A stretch of 64,000 nucleotides of DNA from DASUCS01 sp041166385 (GCA_041166385.1 JBEEFW010000021.1:1-64000); one strand, 5' to 3'; positions 7,830 through 15,969 are shown, numbered from the stretch's first letter. The notes: generated from the sequence alone by a model not told the origin. Numbers and translations: made by a program.

Positions 7830-8627
7830 TCACGGACAGGTCAGGGCGGCCTGCTTCAGCATCGCGGCGTACTGGTTGCTGCCCTCGTCGGTGTAGTGCC
7901 GCTGGTCTGACTGGACCCACTCGGGGTGGGCCTTCACCGCCGCATCCCAGTCGATGACATGCACGTTCGGGTGAGCGGCCACGATCGTCGACAAGTCTGC
8001 GTTGAAGACCTTGACCGCGTCGGATCCCTCGTACGTCTTCGGCCACACGATGCATTTCGTCTCGGGCAGCGCGTCGAGGAGATCGGCCCACGGCTTCGCG
8101 CCATCCCTGTCGGCGTCGTTGGTGCCGAGTGCGAGCACAAGTCGGTTGACGGTGTCGCCCTGTATGGATGCGCTCCAGTTGGGAAGCGCGGCGCCCGCGA
8201 ACCAGTGTCCATGCGTGTCGCGCTCGCTCGCGGTGATCTCCTGATACCGCGCCCACGCGGGCGCCATGAGCGAGTCGCCGTAGATCGCGAGTTCCGGAAG
8301 TGGCGCGGCGGTGGTGGGCGGTGGCGGCGGCTCAGTCGTCGGCGGCTCGGTCGTCGGCGGTGGTTTGGTGGTCGGTGGCGCCTTCTTGCGCGGCACGGTG
8401 CTCGTGGGTGCCGGTGGTTCGGTGACCGTTGTGGTCGGCAGCTCCGCGGTCGTCGCCGGAGGAGCGGTGGTCGTCACCAGCGGAGCTGGTTTCGTGGTCG
8501 GCGGCGCCGCGGCGGTCACCCTGTTGTCGTCCGGCGACGACAGCGCGTGCACGCCTGCCACGACGATGCCCACGACGATGCCCACGACCACGACAGCGGC
8601 GCTCCACCGGACGAGATGTCGGTTCAC
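7830..8627 (-). CDS. Membrane-anchored SGNH/GDSL hydrolase
   Basis: A 265-residue protein with a signal anchor (residues about 8-29), then a Thr/Pro-rich extracytoplasmic linker (38-110), then an SGNH hydrolase domain. The nucleophile Ser lies in YGDSLM (GDS 117-119), the Asn in LALGTNDAD, and a catalytic Asp/His region in DQRHYTDEGSNQ near the end. The domain is like the SGNH tail of membrane acyltransferases, which act on acetyl groups of cell-surface sugars, but no acyltransferase gene is adjacent. It stands alone behind the ATP-grasp operon, 70 bases downstream. Family and location are clear; substrate is not. Confidence 0.85.
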   Translation of the reverse strand: MNRHLVRWSAAVVVVGIVVGIVVAGVHALSSPDDNRVTAAAPPTTKPAPLVTTTAPPATTAELPTTTVTEPPAPTSTVPRKKAPPTTKPPPTTEPPTTEPPPPPTTAAPLPELAIYGDSLMAPAWARYQEITASERDTHGHWFAGAALPNWSASIQGDTVNRLVLALGTNDADRDGAKPWADLLDALPETKCIVWPKTYEGSDAVKVFNADLSTIVAAHPNVHVIDWDAAVKAHPEWVQSDQRHYTDEGSNQYAAMLKQAALTCP

Positions 8628-8756
8628 GGCGCTTCTACGACTCCCAGCTCACACAAGCTCCGATGCTCCCGCGCCCCGGCTTCTTGCGAGTGCCCAGTTG
8701 ACCACTTTCTCACCGCTCGCTCAGACATGCCGCTGCCGTCGAAGGAGGCGCACGGC

Positions 8757-9167
8757 CTATGCCGGTTGCGTGAGCGCGCGGTAGAGCTGGCCGCCTTCTC
8801 CGAGTCCGCCCCAGTGCTCGACGATCTTGCCGCCGTCGACGCGCCACATTTCGACGTGCTGCACGACGACCTCGCGACCGGTGGGCGCAACGCCGAAGAT
8901 CTCGCCGACGTGACGTACCCGGCGAGTCGAGCGATGCACCACCAAGTCGCCCTCGCCGAACAGATCGCTCGACACGTGTTCGAGGAACTCGAGCGCATTG
9001 AAGAACCGGCCCTGCCGGGCGGCGGTGTGCGCAAGATCGCCGTGCCAGGTGTGCGACCAGTAGCGATCGTCGAAGCACTGCTCGATCACGTCCATGTCCC
9101 ATTCGCCGTCCTTGCGACCGTGGTCGAGAAAGAGGCGCACGACTTCCTTTGGTTCCACGCGGCTCAC
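8757..9167 (-). CDS. SnoaL/NTF2-like protein
   Basis: A 136-residue single-domain protein with the NTF2-fold pattern: N-terminal helix EVVRLFLDHGRKDGEWD, YWSHTWHGD, a central FEEL-type FNALEFLEHV segment, and the terminal strands VVVQHVEMWRVDGGKIVEHWGG typical of SnoaL-like proteins. These act as small ketosteroid-isomerase-type enzymes or as orphan binding domains. It precedes an LLM oxidoreductase on the same strand, 21 bases apart, with the LLM gene upstream, so the two may be co-transcribed. No specific reaction is assigned. Confidence 0.85.
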   Translation of the reverse strand: MSRVEPKEVVRLFLDHGRKDGEWDMDVIEQCFDDRYWSHTWHGDLAHTAARQGRFFNALEFLEHVSSDLFGEGDLVVHRSTRRVRHVGEIFGVAPTGREVVVQHVEMWRVDGGKIVEHWGGLGEGGQLYRALTQPA

Positions 9168-9188
9168 CGTAGGCGGATCGCTGGCGAT

Positions 9189-9947
9189 CTAGCCGTGAAT
9201 CCGCGCGATGCCGTCGACGTACGGCGGCGGCACAAACACCACCACTCGATCGACGCCCAGGTCAGTGAGACGGTCGCGGTCGTGCTTCGAGGCACCCGCG
9301 GACGCGGTGACGATGAATCTGTCGGGATCGCGGCCGGCGTGCTCATGTGCGTCGCGGGCAATGCGGATGAGCGCTGGTAACTGCGCGCCGCCGGGCGCAT
9401 TCATGCCGTCGCCGACTCGTCCGGCAAGCTCGGCCATCTTCGGGCCGAAGCCGCCGACTATCACGGGCGGCGGGGGGTCGGGCTGCGGGAAACCGCCCAC
9501 GCCATCGACTGTGCCTGACCACACGCGTCGCAGTTGCGCGATGGCAGCCTCGACGGCCGCACGACGAGAACGATCGCCCGGCACGGCGCGACCGAGCGCG
9601 TACTGCTCTTGCGCGTATGGCGTGTCGCGTCCGCCGCCGGCGCCGAGGCCGAGGATCAGCCGCCCACCGCTGACGTCCTGCAACGTGGCGGCCATCACGG
9701 CGAGCATGCCGGGATCGCGGTTGGCCACGTTGAGCACCATCGGGCCGACGTTGATGCGGGGCACGACCGCAGCGATGGCGGTCAACGTGGTCCAGCACTC
9801 GACGACGGTCCGCTCGCGATGCACGGAACCGGCGAGGTGGTCGTAGAGCCATACCCCGTCGAACCCCGCTTCCTCAGCGGCGATCGCACCGGCGCGTACG
9901 TCAGTCCAGCGCGCGCCGAACGGGTCGAAGAGGAGGTCGATCAGCAC
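9189..9947 (-). CDS. LLM-class flavin/F420-dependent oxidoreductase
   Basis: A luciferase-like TIM-barrel oxidoreductase: AAEEAGFDGVWLYDHLAGSVH near the start, MVLNVANRDPGMLAVMAATLQDVSGGRLILGLGAGGG in the middle, and PPPVIVGGFGPKMAELAGRVGDGMN. Starting at GTG 9947 gives 252 residues, short of the usual 280-340. The open frame runs further upstream to 10196 but would then overlap the divergent gene at 10105 and add a non-homologous leader, so I prefer GTG 9947. The cofactor (FMN or F420) cannot be told from the sequence. Family firm, start uncertain. Confidence 0.85.
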   Translation of the reverse strand: MLIDLLFDPFGARWTDVRAGAIAAEEAGFDGVWLYDHLAGSVHRERTVVECWTTLTAIAAVVPRINVGPMVLNVANRDPGMLAVMAATLQDVSGGRLILGLGAGGGRDTPYAQEQYALGRAVPGDRSRRAAVEAAIAQLRRVWSGTVDGVGGFPQPDPPPPVIVGGFGPKMAELAGRVGDGMNAPGGAQLPALIRIARDAHEHAGRDPDRFIVTASAGASKHDRDRLTDLGVDRVVVFVPPPYVDGIARIHG

Positions 9948-10104
9948 GGCAGCATCGAAGCCACCGTACGCGTAGAGCGCTAGGCCATCTCGTTGCCCAT
10001 CGACCGCAGGCTGGCCCGAGGGACTGTCAAACCCCGGTCGCGCGGTTGTGCCAGCCGGGCGCATCGCCGTGTCGGTCTCGGCTGACCCCGGGTAAGGACC
10101 AGCG

Positions 10105-10779
10105 ATGGATGTCCTGCAAGGAACGATCGTTGTGTGGTCTGACATCGCTTGCCCGTGGGCCACGCTGGCCGTGCATCGGTTGCACACAGAACGCATCAGG
10201 CTCGGGCTCGAGGATCAGGTCGTGCTCGATCATCGGGCCTTTCCGCTGGAGTTGGTGAACGGTCGGTGCACGCCCCGCCGAGTGCTCGCCGCAGAGGTTC
10301 CGGTCGTCGGCGCACTCGCGCCCGCGTTCGGCTGGCAGGTGTGGCAGGCGCCCGAATCCGAATGGCCGGTCACGATGCTGCTCGCGCTTGAAGCCGTGCA
10401 GGCCGCCAAGGAGCAGAGCCTCGAGGCGTCTGGAGAATTGGACCTCGCGCTGCGGCGCGCCTTCTTCGTCGAGAGCCGCTGCATCTCGATGCGCCACGTC
10501 GTGCTCGACGTGGCGGCGTCCGTTCCTGACGTCGACGCCGACGCGCTCGCGAAGGCGCTCGACAACGGCAGCGCGCGTGACGCGGTGGTGCGGCAATGGC
10601 ACGACGCCGTCGACGGCCCGGTGAAGGGGAGTCCGCACCTCTTCCTCTGTGATGGAGGCGACAGCCCCAACCCCGGCATCACGATGCATTGGGAAGGTGA
10701 GCACGGGCACGGCTTCCCGGTCGTCGACAACGACGACCCATCGGTCTTCGAACAGCTGTTGCGAGAGTCAGTGGGCTAG
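10105..10779 (+). CDS. DsbA-family thioredoxin-fold protein (FrnE/HCCA isomerase-like)
   Basis: A 224-residue protein whose start IVVWSDIACPWATLAVHRL matches the DsbA-like thioredoxin fold of FrnE-type proteins. The usual CPxC is CPWA here, so the second Cys is missing and disulfide exchange by a classical mechanism is unlikely; many cytosolic homologues act on glutathione or mycothiol conjugates instead. A helical insertion follows, and the cis-Pro loop GSPHLFL (near residue 175) is conserved. No signal peptide, so cytosolic. It is divergent from the LLM gene with about 150 bases between. Confidence 0.85.
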   Translation: MDVLQGTIVVWSDIACPWATLAVHRLHTERIRLGLEDQVVLDHRAFPLELVNGRCTPRRVLAAEVPVVGALAPAFGWQVWQAPESEWPVTMLLALEAVQAAKEQSLEASGELDLALRRAFFVESRCISMRHVVLDVAASVPDVDADALAKALDNGSARDAVVRQWHDAVDGPVKGSPHLFLCDGGDSPNPGITMHWEGEHGHGFPVVDNDDPSVFEQLLRESVG

Positions 10780-10813
10780 CTGTTGTGCAGCCGTTGCCAC
10801 ACCCGCAGGCTGA

Positions 10814-11536
10814 TCAGCCGGCGGCTGCGAGACGGCGGTCGTAGTCGTCGGCGAGTGCGAGCAACGCCTTGCCGCCGTCGCCGGAGTACGAGGAGCCGTG
10901 CATGATGGCGATCGTCGTGGGCTCGAGTTCCGCGAGGCGTCGGATGGTGGGTGCGGTGTTCGGCGTGAGCCCGGTCTGGCCGAAGACATCTTCGGCGTTC
11001 GCGGCTCCGTCGAGCAGATCGCCACTCGACAGCGCGGGGCCGTCGCCGAGCTGCGTGAAGATGTCGCCGGAGAACAGCGTGCCGGTCGTCTCCTCATAGA
11101 GCACGTGCGCGTCCCACCCGTGAGGGACGTGGGGTGTGTCGATGCTGCGGACGCGCTTGCCGCCGAGGTCGATCACCTCGTCGGGGCCGAGCGGCCTCGG
11201 CTCGCGGTCGGCCAGATCGTTGATCGACACCATGCAACCGAGACCAGTGTGGGCGATCTGCGCGTTGGGCGCCGCTGACAGGAACAGATTCATGGAGCCG
11301 CATTCGTCGGACTCGAGATGGCCGAACGTGATCCACCGCAACCGCTCGATCGGCATGACCGTGGCGATCGCCTCGGAGACGAGCGGGAACATCGCCCGCG
11401 GCCCCGTATGGAAGATCAGCGGCTCGTCGGCATCGAGGAGGAACTGGTTGAACGTGAAACCGGTCGGTCCGATGTCGGGGACGAACGTGGATAGGCGGTA
11501 GATGTGATCGGCGATCTCGTCGACCTTTGTTTCCAT
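10814..11536 (-). CDS. MBL-fold protein, diiron (ODP/FprA-type)
   Basis: A 240-residue metallo-beta-lactamase-fold protein. Motif GHLESDECG (HxExD) and the later PHVPHGWDAHVL, LFSGDIFTQ and IMHGSSYSGDGG match the oxygen-binding diiron (ODP) branch related to flavodiiron proteins, but the flavodoxin domain is absent. Such proteins may act as oxidoreductases or sensors of O2 or NO rather than hydrolases. I chose ATG 11534-11536 because AAGGAG precedes it with good spacing; upstream residues are not conserved. Transcribed away from the methyltransferase gene downstream of 11648. The iron ligands are inferred from motif positions. Confidence 0.88.
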   Translation of the reverse strand: METKVDEIADHIYRLSTFVPDIGPTGFTFNQFLLDADEPLIFHTGPRAMFPLVSEAIATVMPIERLRWITFGHLESDECGSMNLFLSAAPNAQIAHTGLGCMVSINDLADREPRPLGPDEVIDLGGKRVRSIDTPHVPHGWDAHVLYEETTGTLFSGDIFTQLGDGPALSSGDLLDGAANAEDVFGQTGLTPNTAPTIRRLAELEPTTIAIMHGSSYSGDGGKALLALADDYDRRLAAAG

Positions 11537-11599
11537 CGGGGCTCCTTGGAGGGGTAGCGCGTTGGTGAGGACGCCGGCGCCGGGGAGGCGAGCGGACAA

Positions 11600-11614
11600 C
11601 CTATTAGCGATAGG
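11600..11614. promoter_or_regulatory. Short dyad upstream of the MBL gene
   Basis: CCTAT-TAGCG-ATAGG (5-bp arms) lies between the methyltransferase end and the MBL start, about 65 bases before that start. It is AT-richer than its surroundings and could be an operator or part of a promoter. Confidence 0.3.
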
Positions 11615-11647
11615 AAGTCAGGAGTGGATGTCAGGCCGTTGCCGAGG

Positions 11648-12205
11648 TCAGGACACCGCTCGCCGATGTACCGAGACGGCGTACTGGCAGCCGCCGCCGC
11701 CGACGAACGGCTCGGCGTCCCACGTCGCGTAGCGCTCCGCCAGCTCGAGACCGGCAGCTCGGCAGTGCTCGTCGTAGTCGGCCAGTGAGAACCCACGGTC
11801 GAGTTGGAAGCCGGCGACGAGCGCGCCGTCGGCCGCGACATGGCGAGCGCAGCCGCTGACGAGCGCCGCCTCGGTTCCCGGGGGCGTGAACAGCGGCACG
11901 TTCCCGGCGAGGACCACAACATCGAAGACGCGGTCGAGCTCGAGTGTCGTCAGGTCGGCCTGCACCCACTCGACGTCTGGTGCCTGCCGATGGGCAGTGT
12001 CCAGCATCGAACGGTCGACGTCGACGCCGACGACCTCGACACCTCGCGTCGCGAGCTCGATGGCCACGCGTCCCGTCCCGCACCCGGCGTCGAGCACCGA
12101 GTGCGGGCTGAGGCGCAGCACGAACGTGGCCTCGCCGTGCACATCCTGGCCAGCGTCGGCGAGCTGATCGAACCTTCGCTGGTAGTCGTCGCCGTCCCAG
12201 GTCAC
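11648..12205 (-). CDS. Class I SAM-dependent methyltransferase
   Basis: A 185-residue cytosolic methyltransferase: SAM-binding motif I VLDAGCGTGRVAIEL, motif II VVGVDVDRSML, VEWVQADLTTL and DVVVLAGNVPLF follow in the normal order. GTG 12203-12205 is chosen because it shares four bases (GTGA) with the stop of the upstream membrane-protein gene and homology begins right after it (DGDDYQRRFDQLA). The substrate is unknown; the short C-terminal part lacks a clear substrate cap. Translational coupling suggests co-expression with the membrane protein. Confidence 0.88.
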   Translation of the reverse strand: MTWDGDDYQRRFDQLADAGQDVHGEATFVLRLSPHSVLDAGCGTGRVAIELATRGVEVVGVDVDRSMLDTAHRQAPDVEWVQADLTTLELDRVFDVVVLAGNVPLFTPPGTEAALVSGCARHVAADGALVAGFQLDRGFSLADYDEHCRAAGLELAERYATWDAEPFVGGGGCQYAVSVHRRAVS

Positions 12206-12822
12206 GCCGCGGGTGAAACGACCGCGTTGCCTCGCTGGTACAGCAGGATCGAGACGATGAACGTCCACGGCGCGAAGAGCAGAAACGCCAGGATGCCGAG
12301 CGGGCCGGCGAGACAGAGAATGCCGACAACCAGCGACACCCACCCGAGCCACCGTGGCAGTGATCCCGAACACAGCACGTGCCACGCGGTGGCGAGCAGG
12401 ATCAGACATAGGCCGATGACCGCCGGCGGGAAGTTGTTGTTGTCGATGATGTTCAACGCTTGGGCCGCTCCGACGCTCTTCGTGTCGGCCGCGTCCACCA
12501 ACGCGAATTGACTGGAGGCGAAGCCGGCCAGCCCGACAGTGAACACGACGGCACCGGCGAACCCGAGCGCCGCCAGCCATTCAGGCCCGCTTGCGACCAG
12601 GTGCCTGCGCAACGCCGCGGCGAAGAACATGAACAGGATCGCACCGAGCGCCAGCGTGATGATGCCGATGAAGAACTTGCCGTCGTCGTAGTGCTTGATC
12701 ACTTCCTCGGCACTCGCGTCGGTATCCAGCGGCTCGCCGACGGCCAGTACACCGACGACCATCATCACCCCGAACAGTGCCCCCGCCAGCGGCACAAGTC
12801 GTTCCAAACGTGATCCACCCAA
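12202..12822 (-). CDS. Polytopic membrane protein of unknown function
   Basis: About 206 residues starting at TTG 12820-12822, which has GGGGGG upstream; no ATG or GTG gives a better start. Five or so hydrophobic segments are visible (LVPLAGALFGVMMVVGVLAV, FFIGIITLALGAILFMFF, ALGFAGAVVFTVGLAGFA, FPPAVIGLCLILLATAW, LGWVSLVVGILCLAGPLGIL). A soluble loop after the first one (DASAEEVIKHYDDGKFF) is typical of small actinobacterial membrane proteins. The gene is coupled by GTGA to a methyltransferase. I do not recognise a family with known function. The start codon is uncertain. Confidence 0.75.
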   Translation of the reverse strand: MGGSRLERLVPLAGALFGVMMVVGVLAVGEPLDTDASAEEVIKHYDDGKFFIGIITLALGAILFMFFAAALRRHLVASGPEWLAALGFAGAVVFTVGLAGFASSQFALVDAADTKSVGAAQALNIIDNNNFPPAVIGLCLILLATAWHVLCSGSLPRWLGWVSLVVGILCLAGPLGILAFLLFAPWTFIVSILLYQRGNAVVSPAA

Positions 12823-12953
12823 CGTCGGACCCCCCTTTTCGGGCTGCCGCGTCAACTGCGGCAGCCGCCGCACTTGCGACGCGGACGGTAACACCGCCCT
12901 GTTCGCAATTGGGGGAAAAGACGGAGCACCCGATGGCCTCGCTATCGCCGGTA

Positions 12954-13262
12954 TCAGCACCCGGTCGCGGACGCGAGGGTCCGGCACGCTTCCGCCATGC
13001 GTGCGGCCGACAAGGTGGTCACGTACCGGCGCAGCGAGTCGCGCGCCAGTGTGTGGATGTTGTCGAAGTTGATGACGCAATCAGTGGGAACGCTGTCGCG
13101 CTCCGCGGTGAGATCGAGCTCGGAAACGAGCCCGCGACGCGTGCGTGCGAGTACGGCGACGACCAACGAGCCGATGCGTTCCGCGACGGGATCGCGCGTG
13201 AGCACGAGTACCGGTCGATCGCCGCCGGGGGTGGTCGCGAACCACACCTCACCTCGCTGCAT
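12954..13262 (-). CDS. MazF/PemK-type toxin
   Basis: A 102-residue protein with the MazF/PemK pattern: MQRGEVWFATTPGGDRPVLVLTRD at the start, VAVLARTRR with the conserved Arg, the D(x)SVPTDCVINFDNIHTL block and a C-terminal helix. MazF toxins are sequence-specific endoribonucleases. Start ATG 13260-13262 overlaps the upstream antitoxin gene by 14 bases, the classic toxin-antitoxin layout. The FATTPGGDRP loop replaces the more usual FxPxxGxEQxG(x)RP and is shortened, so activity is not assured. Confidence 0.85.
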   Translation of the reverse strand: MQRGEVWFATTPGGDRPVLVLTRDPVAERIGSLVVAVLARTRRGLVSELDLTAERDSVPTDCVINFDNIHTLARDSLRRYVTTLSAARMAEACRTLASATGC

Positions 13263-13500
13263 CAGCCCAGTCCGACCAGTCCTCCGCCGGGCCCCAGTCA
13301 GCGACTGCCGCGAAGGCCTTCTCGCCCTCGTCGAGCGGTTGATCGAGCCAGGTCTGCGCGTCGTCCTCGCTGGCCAGCCGGGCCACATGTCGGCGGAGCG
13401 CTACCCGCAGCAGCTCCGATCGGTCGATGCCGAGACGTTCGGCCCATTGCTGCGCTCGCACGGCCTCGTCGTCGTCGACTCGGAAGCTCAGCATCGTCAT
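13249..13500 (-). CDS. Ribbon-helix-helix antitoxin
   Basis: An 83-residue protein: TMLSFRVDDDEAVRAQQWAERLGIDRSELLRVALRRHVARL is a typical ribbon-helix-helix DNA-binding domain (one beta strand, two helices) and the acidic, Trp-rich C-terminus (AVADWGPAEDWSDW) is the likely toxin-binding tail. I chose ATG 13498-13500 because the strand begins just after it. An inverted repeat overlaps this start and may be its own operator. It is followed by the MazF-type gene in the same operon. Confidence 0.85.
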   Translation of the reverse strand: MTMLSFRVDDDEAVRAQQWAERLGIDRSELLRVALRRHVARLASEDDAQTWLDQPLDEGEKAFAAVADWGPAEDWSDWADAAR

Positions 13501-13523
13501 ACAAACAGGATAGACCGTATGAC
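13496..13523. promoter_or_regulatory. Inverted repeat at the antitoxin start (probable autoregulatory operator)
   Basis: GTCATAC (13496-13502) and its exact complement GTATGAC (13517-13523) are separated by 14 bases and overlap the antitoxin start codon. Ribbon-helix-helix antitoxins normally repress their own operon by binding such repeats. Confidence 0.5.
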
Positions 13524-13589
13524 ACGACTGACCGGCCTTCGGATCACGCATTGCCGCTCACGACTTCGCCGGCTGCTGTCCCCGGTTCG

Positions 13590-13612
13590 TTGTCACACCC
13601 TCTGCGTAGCGT
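13590..13612 (+). promoter_or_regulatory. Promoter-like element TTGTCACAC-N8-TAGCGT
   Basis: TTGTCA (13590-13595), CAC, eight bases, then TA, GCG, T (to 13612). Spacing is identical to the actinobacterial RecA-independent DNA-damage promoter (TTGTCRGTG-N8-TANNNT), with CAC where that motif has GTG. An alternative -10 (TCTAAT, 13614-13619) gives an 18-bp spacer from the same TTGTCA. The downstream gene starts near 13683. Confidence 0.45.
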
Positions 13613-13682
13613 TTCTAATCAGCGCATCGCGCCTCGCCGGACAGCCGGCCACAGCAGACCCGAGCTGAGAGGTAGCGAAGTG

Positions 13683-14015
13683 ATGGAACTCGATTGGCGC
13701 AATCGATGCATCGGCGGCGAGCGACTCGAGGACTTGTGCAACGTCGTCGACGATCTCGGCGCCACCGATGACGAACAACTCTTCGATCTCCTGTGGGACG
13801 ACCCGCATACGGCTCTTTCCTTTCACCGCGCGCTGCTCCGCGTGTCGGCCGAGCTCTTGTGGCAGCGAGCAGGACAACTGGCGCCTTGGCGCGTGGCGTT
13901 CCCGGAGGAGTACGGGTCGCTGAGCAGCGACGCTTTCGCGGAATTGTTGCGCCGCGCTGGCATCGAGTTCAGTCGAGCTGGCGTCGCTTCGGACCGCGAT
14001 GCGCGGTCGGGCTAG
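13683..14015 (+). CDS. Hypothetical protein, 110 residues
   Basis: Not recognised. A small acidic protein beginning ELDWRNRCIGGERLEDLCNVVDDLG, with helical segments and a run LLWQRAGQLAPWRVAFPEEYGS. The start is ATG 13683 or the adjacent in-frame GTG 13680; GAGAGG upstream (13669-13674) fits either. No signal peptide or membrane segment. A damage-type promoter element lies upstream at 13590-13612. It is followed on the same strand, 9 bases on, by the thiolase-like gene, but that gene has its own GTG start, so co-transcription is only probable. Confidence 0.65.
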   Translation: MELDWRNRCIGGERLEDLCNVVDDLGATDDEQLFDLLWDDPHTALSFHRALLRVSAELLWQRAGQLAPWRVAFPEEYGSLSSDAFAELLRRAGIEFSRAGVASDRDARSG

Positions 14016-14024
14016 ACAGACGGC

Positions 14025-15521
14025 GTGCTCGACCCTCGAACGCCGGTGCTCGTTGGTGTCGGTACCTCGCTCGATGACGCCGAGGCCGTCGAGCTCATGG
14101 TGCGCGCGGCGGAAGCCGCTGGTAAGGACGCTGGCAGCACCGCGCTGCTCGAGGCCGCGCAGCGTGTCGCGGTGCCACGCGGGACGTGGTCGTACACTGA
14201 CCCGGCTCGCATCGTGGCCGAACGCATCGGCGCTCGCGACGCGCAGACGCACCTCGTCGATCTCGGCATTCCGCAGCAGACGCTGTTCAACCAGGCGTTG
14301 TCGGCGATCCTCGCGGGCGAGCTCGATGTTGCGCTCGTGGTCGGTGCGGAAGCGAAGGCGCGAGCGGCGCGTGCCGCGAAGCGCAGCACCGCCGCCAACG
14401 CCGAGGGAATCGCCAACATGTTTCGGCGCACCGGTCCCGCTGACGACGAAGCATCGGAGATCGACCAGGGCGGCGCCACGCCCGACGTCCACCAGATGCC
14501 CGAAGGCGAGATCCTCGCCCGCGCTGAGCTCGAGGTCGGTCTGTTCGCGCCCGTGGAGCAGTACGCGCTGATGGAGTCGGCCCTGCGCGCGGCCGACGGC
14601 ATCACGGTCGATGCGCATCGTCGCGAGATCGCCGAGCTGTGGGCGCGGTTCAACGCAATCGCCCGCATGAACCCAGAGGCTGCGTTTCCGATCGACATGA
14701 GCGCCGACGCGCTGCTGGCGTTCGGCCCGGAGCATCGGCCGCTCGCGTTCCCGTACGGGAAATGGCACGCCAGCCAGTGGACCGTCGACCAAGCGGCCGC
14801 GCTCCTGCTGTGCTCGGTCGAGGCGGCCGAGCGGTTCGGCATCGATCGGGCGCAGTGGATCTTTCCGCTCGTCGGCGTTGAGTCGAGCGCGGCGGTGTCG
14901 GTCACGAAACGGCGGCGGCTCGAACGCTGGCCGGCGATGCGCGTGCTCGGTGAAGCGGCGGCCGAACGCATCGGACGTCCGCTCGCGGAGTGTGAGCACG
15001 CCGAGCTGTACTCGTGCTTCCCGCTGGCGGTGCGCGTGCAGCAGCGCGAGCTCGGGTTTCCGGTCGACGGCACGCCGACGATCACCGGCGGCATGGCGTT
15101 CGCCGGCGGACCGTTCAACAGCTTCGTGCTGCAAGCCACCGCGGCCATGGCGCGCCGTTTGCGTGAGCAACCGGGTCTCGGTCTCGTCACGACGGTGAGC
15201 GGGATGCTCACCAAACCCGGACTCGCGGTGTGGTCGAGCGACTCCGATGAACAGCCGCCGCTCGTCGCTGACCTCGCGGCCGACGCGAGTGCGGCGACCG
15301 AGACGATCCACGTCAAACACGGCCACGGCGGCGACGCCACGATCGTGGCCTGCACGGTGACCTACAACGGCATGGACCCCAGGGAGCTCGTCGCCATCCT
15401 CGACATCGACGAAGGCAATCGCGTCATCGCCAAGAGCGCTGATTCGAAGTTGATGGAACGCGCCGTGTCCGAAGAACTCGTCGGCACGACCGTCGCCGTG
15501 TCGGGCAACCAGATCGCCTGA
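14025..15521 (+). CDS. Thiolase-like acetyl-CoA acetyltransferase family protein
   Basis: A 498-residue thiolase-superfamily protein starting at GTG 14025. The N-terminal RTPVLVGVGT..., GIPQQTLFNQALSAILAGELDVALVVGAEA, and the C-terminal ECEHAELYSCFPLAVRVQQRELG and TPTITGGMAFAGGPFNSFVLQA mark the non-decarboxylating, SCP-x-like branch common in actinomycetes. These proteins are usually listed as acetyl-CoA acetyltransferases but often lack the classical nucleophile Cys in the N-terminal half; here the equivalent region (LVVGAEAKARAARAAK) has no Cys. The last 90 residues form an extra beta domain (HGGDATIVACTVTYNG). It may act with a steroid or fatty-acid pathway elsewhere. Confidence 0.88.
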   Translation: MLDPRTPVLVGVGTSLDDAEAVELMVRAAEAAGKDAGSTALLEAAQRVAVPRGTWSYTDPARIVAERIGARDAQTHLVDLGIPQQTLFNQALSAILAGELDVALVVGAEAKARAARAAKRSTAANAEGIANMFRRTGPADDEASEIDQGGATPDVHQMPEGEILARAELEVGLFAPVEQYALMESALRAADGITVDAHRREIAELWARFNAIARMNPEAAFPIDMSADALLAFGPEHRPLAFPYGKWHASQWTVDQAAALLLCSVEAAERFGIDRAQWIFPLVGVESSAAVSVTKRRRLERWPAMRVLGEAAAERIGRPLAECEHAELYSCFPLAVRVQQRELGFPVDGTPTITGGMAFAGGPFNSFVLQATAAMARRLREQPGLGLVTTVSGMLTKPGLAVWSSDSDEQPPLVADLAADASAATETIHVKHGHGGDATIVACTVTYNGMDPRELVAILDIDEGNRVIAKSADSKLMERAVSEELVGTTVAVSGNQIA

Positions 15522-15546
15522 CGGCCGCCCGCCGCGCCGTGCCGGG

Positions 15547-15969
15547 TCAGTGCAAGCAGAACTCGTTGCCTTCGGGGTCTTGCATGACGGCCCAACGGTG
15601 TCCGGGATGGGAGCGGTACTCCACGAGGGTCGCGCCGGTCGCGGTCACGCGTGCGACCTCTGGCTCGAGGTTCTCTGGTGGCACCGGGATGTCGAGGTGC
15701 AGGCGGTTCTTGCCGGCCTTCGTCTCCGGCACGCGCTGGAAGTAAAAGCGCGGCGCGTTGCCTTCGGGATCGGCCGCCGCGGCCGCGTCTGCGAAGAACA
15801 GCCGGCCGTTGATCCGTGTCACCTCGGCCTCCGACACGATGCCTTGCTCGAGCAGTCCGGCGACGACGTCGTTGTGGTCCTCGACCTCGTAGCCGAGCAA
15901 CTCCGCCCACCACGAGGCGAGCGCATGCGGGTCGGCGGCGTCGAACGTGACTTGCACCTTGGTCACCAT
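15547..15969 (-). CDS. VOC (glyoxalase-like) family protein
   Basis: A 140-residue protein with two halves of the vicinal-oxygen-chelate fold: KVQVTFDAADPHALASWWAELLGYEVE at the start and NRLHLDIPVPPENLEPEVARVTATGATLVEYRSHPGHRWAVMQDPEGNEFCLH at the end. The end phrase (MQDPEGNEFCLH) is the usual hallmark of the actinobacterial glyoxalase-like subgroup. Metal-binding His and Glu residues are present (H in LHLDI, E in GNEFC). The reaction is unknown. It is convergent with the thiolase-like gene, 25 bases apart. Confidence 0.9.
   Translation of the reverse strand: MVTKVQVTFDAADPHALASWWAELLGYEVEDHNDVVAGLLEQGIVSEAEVTRINGRLFFADAAAAADPEGNAPRFYFQRVPETKAGKNRLHLDIPVPPENLEPEVARVTATGATLVEYRSHPGHRWAVMQDPEGNEFCLH

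Noticed and set aside
8311..8550. Repetitive GGTGG-rich stretch
   Set aside because: It encodes the Thr/Pro linker of the SGNH hydrolase on the minus strand.
10105..10779. Classical DsbA disulfide oxidase
   Set aside because: Active site is CPWA rather than CPxC and there is no signal peptide.
13593..15326. 577-codon minus-strand frame over the thiolase-like gene
   Set aside because: No family motifs, biased composition, and the opposite strand is a full thiolase-like gene.
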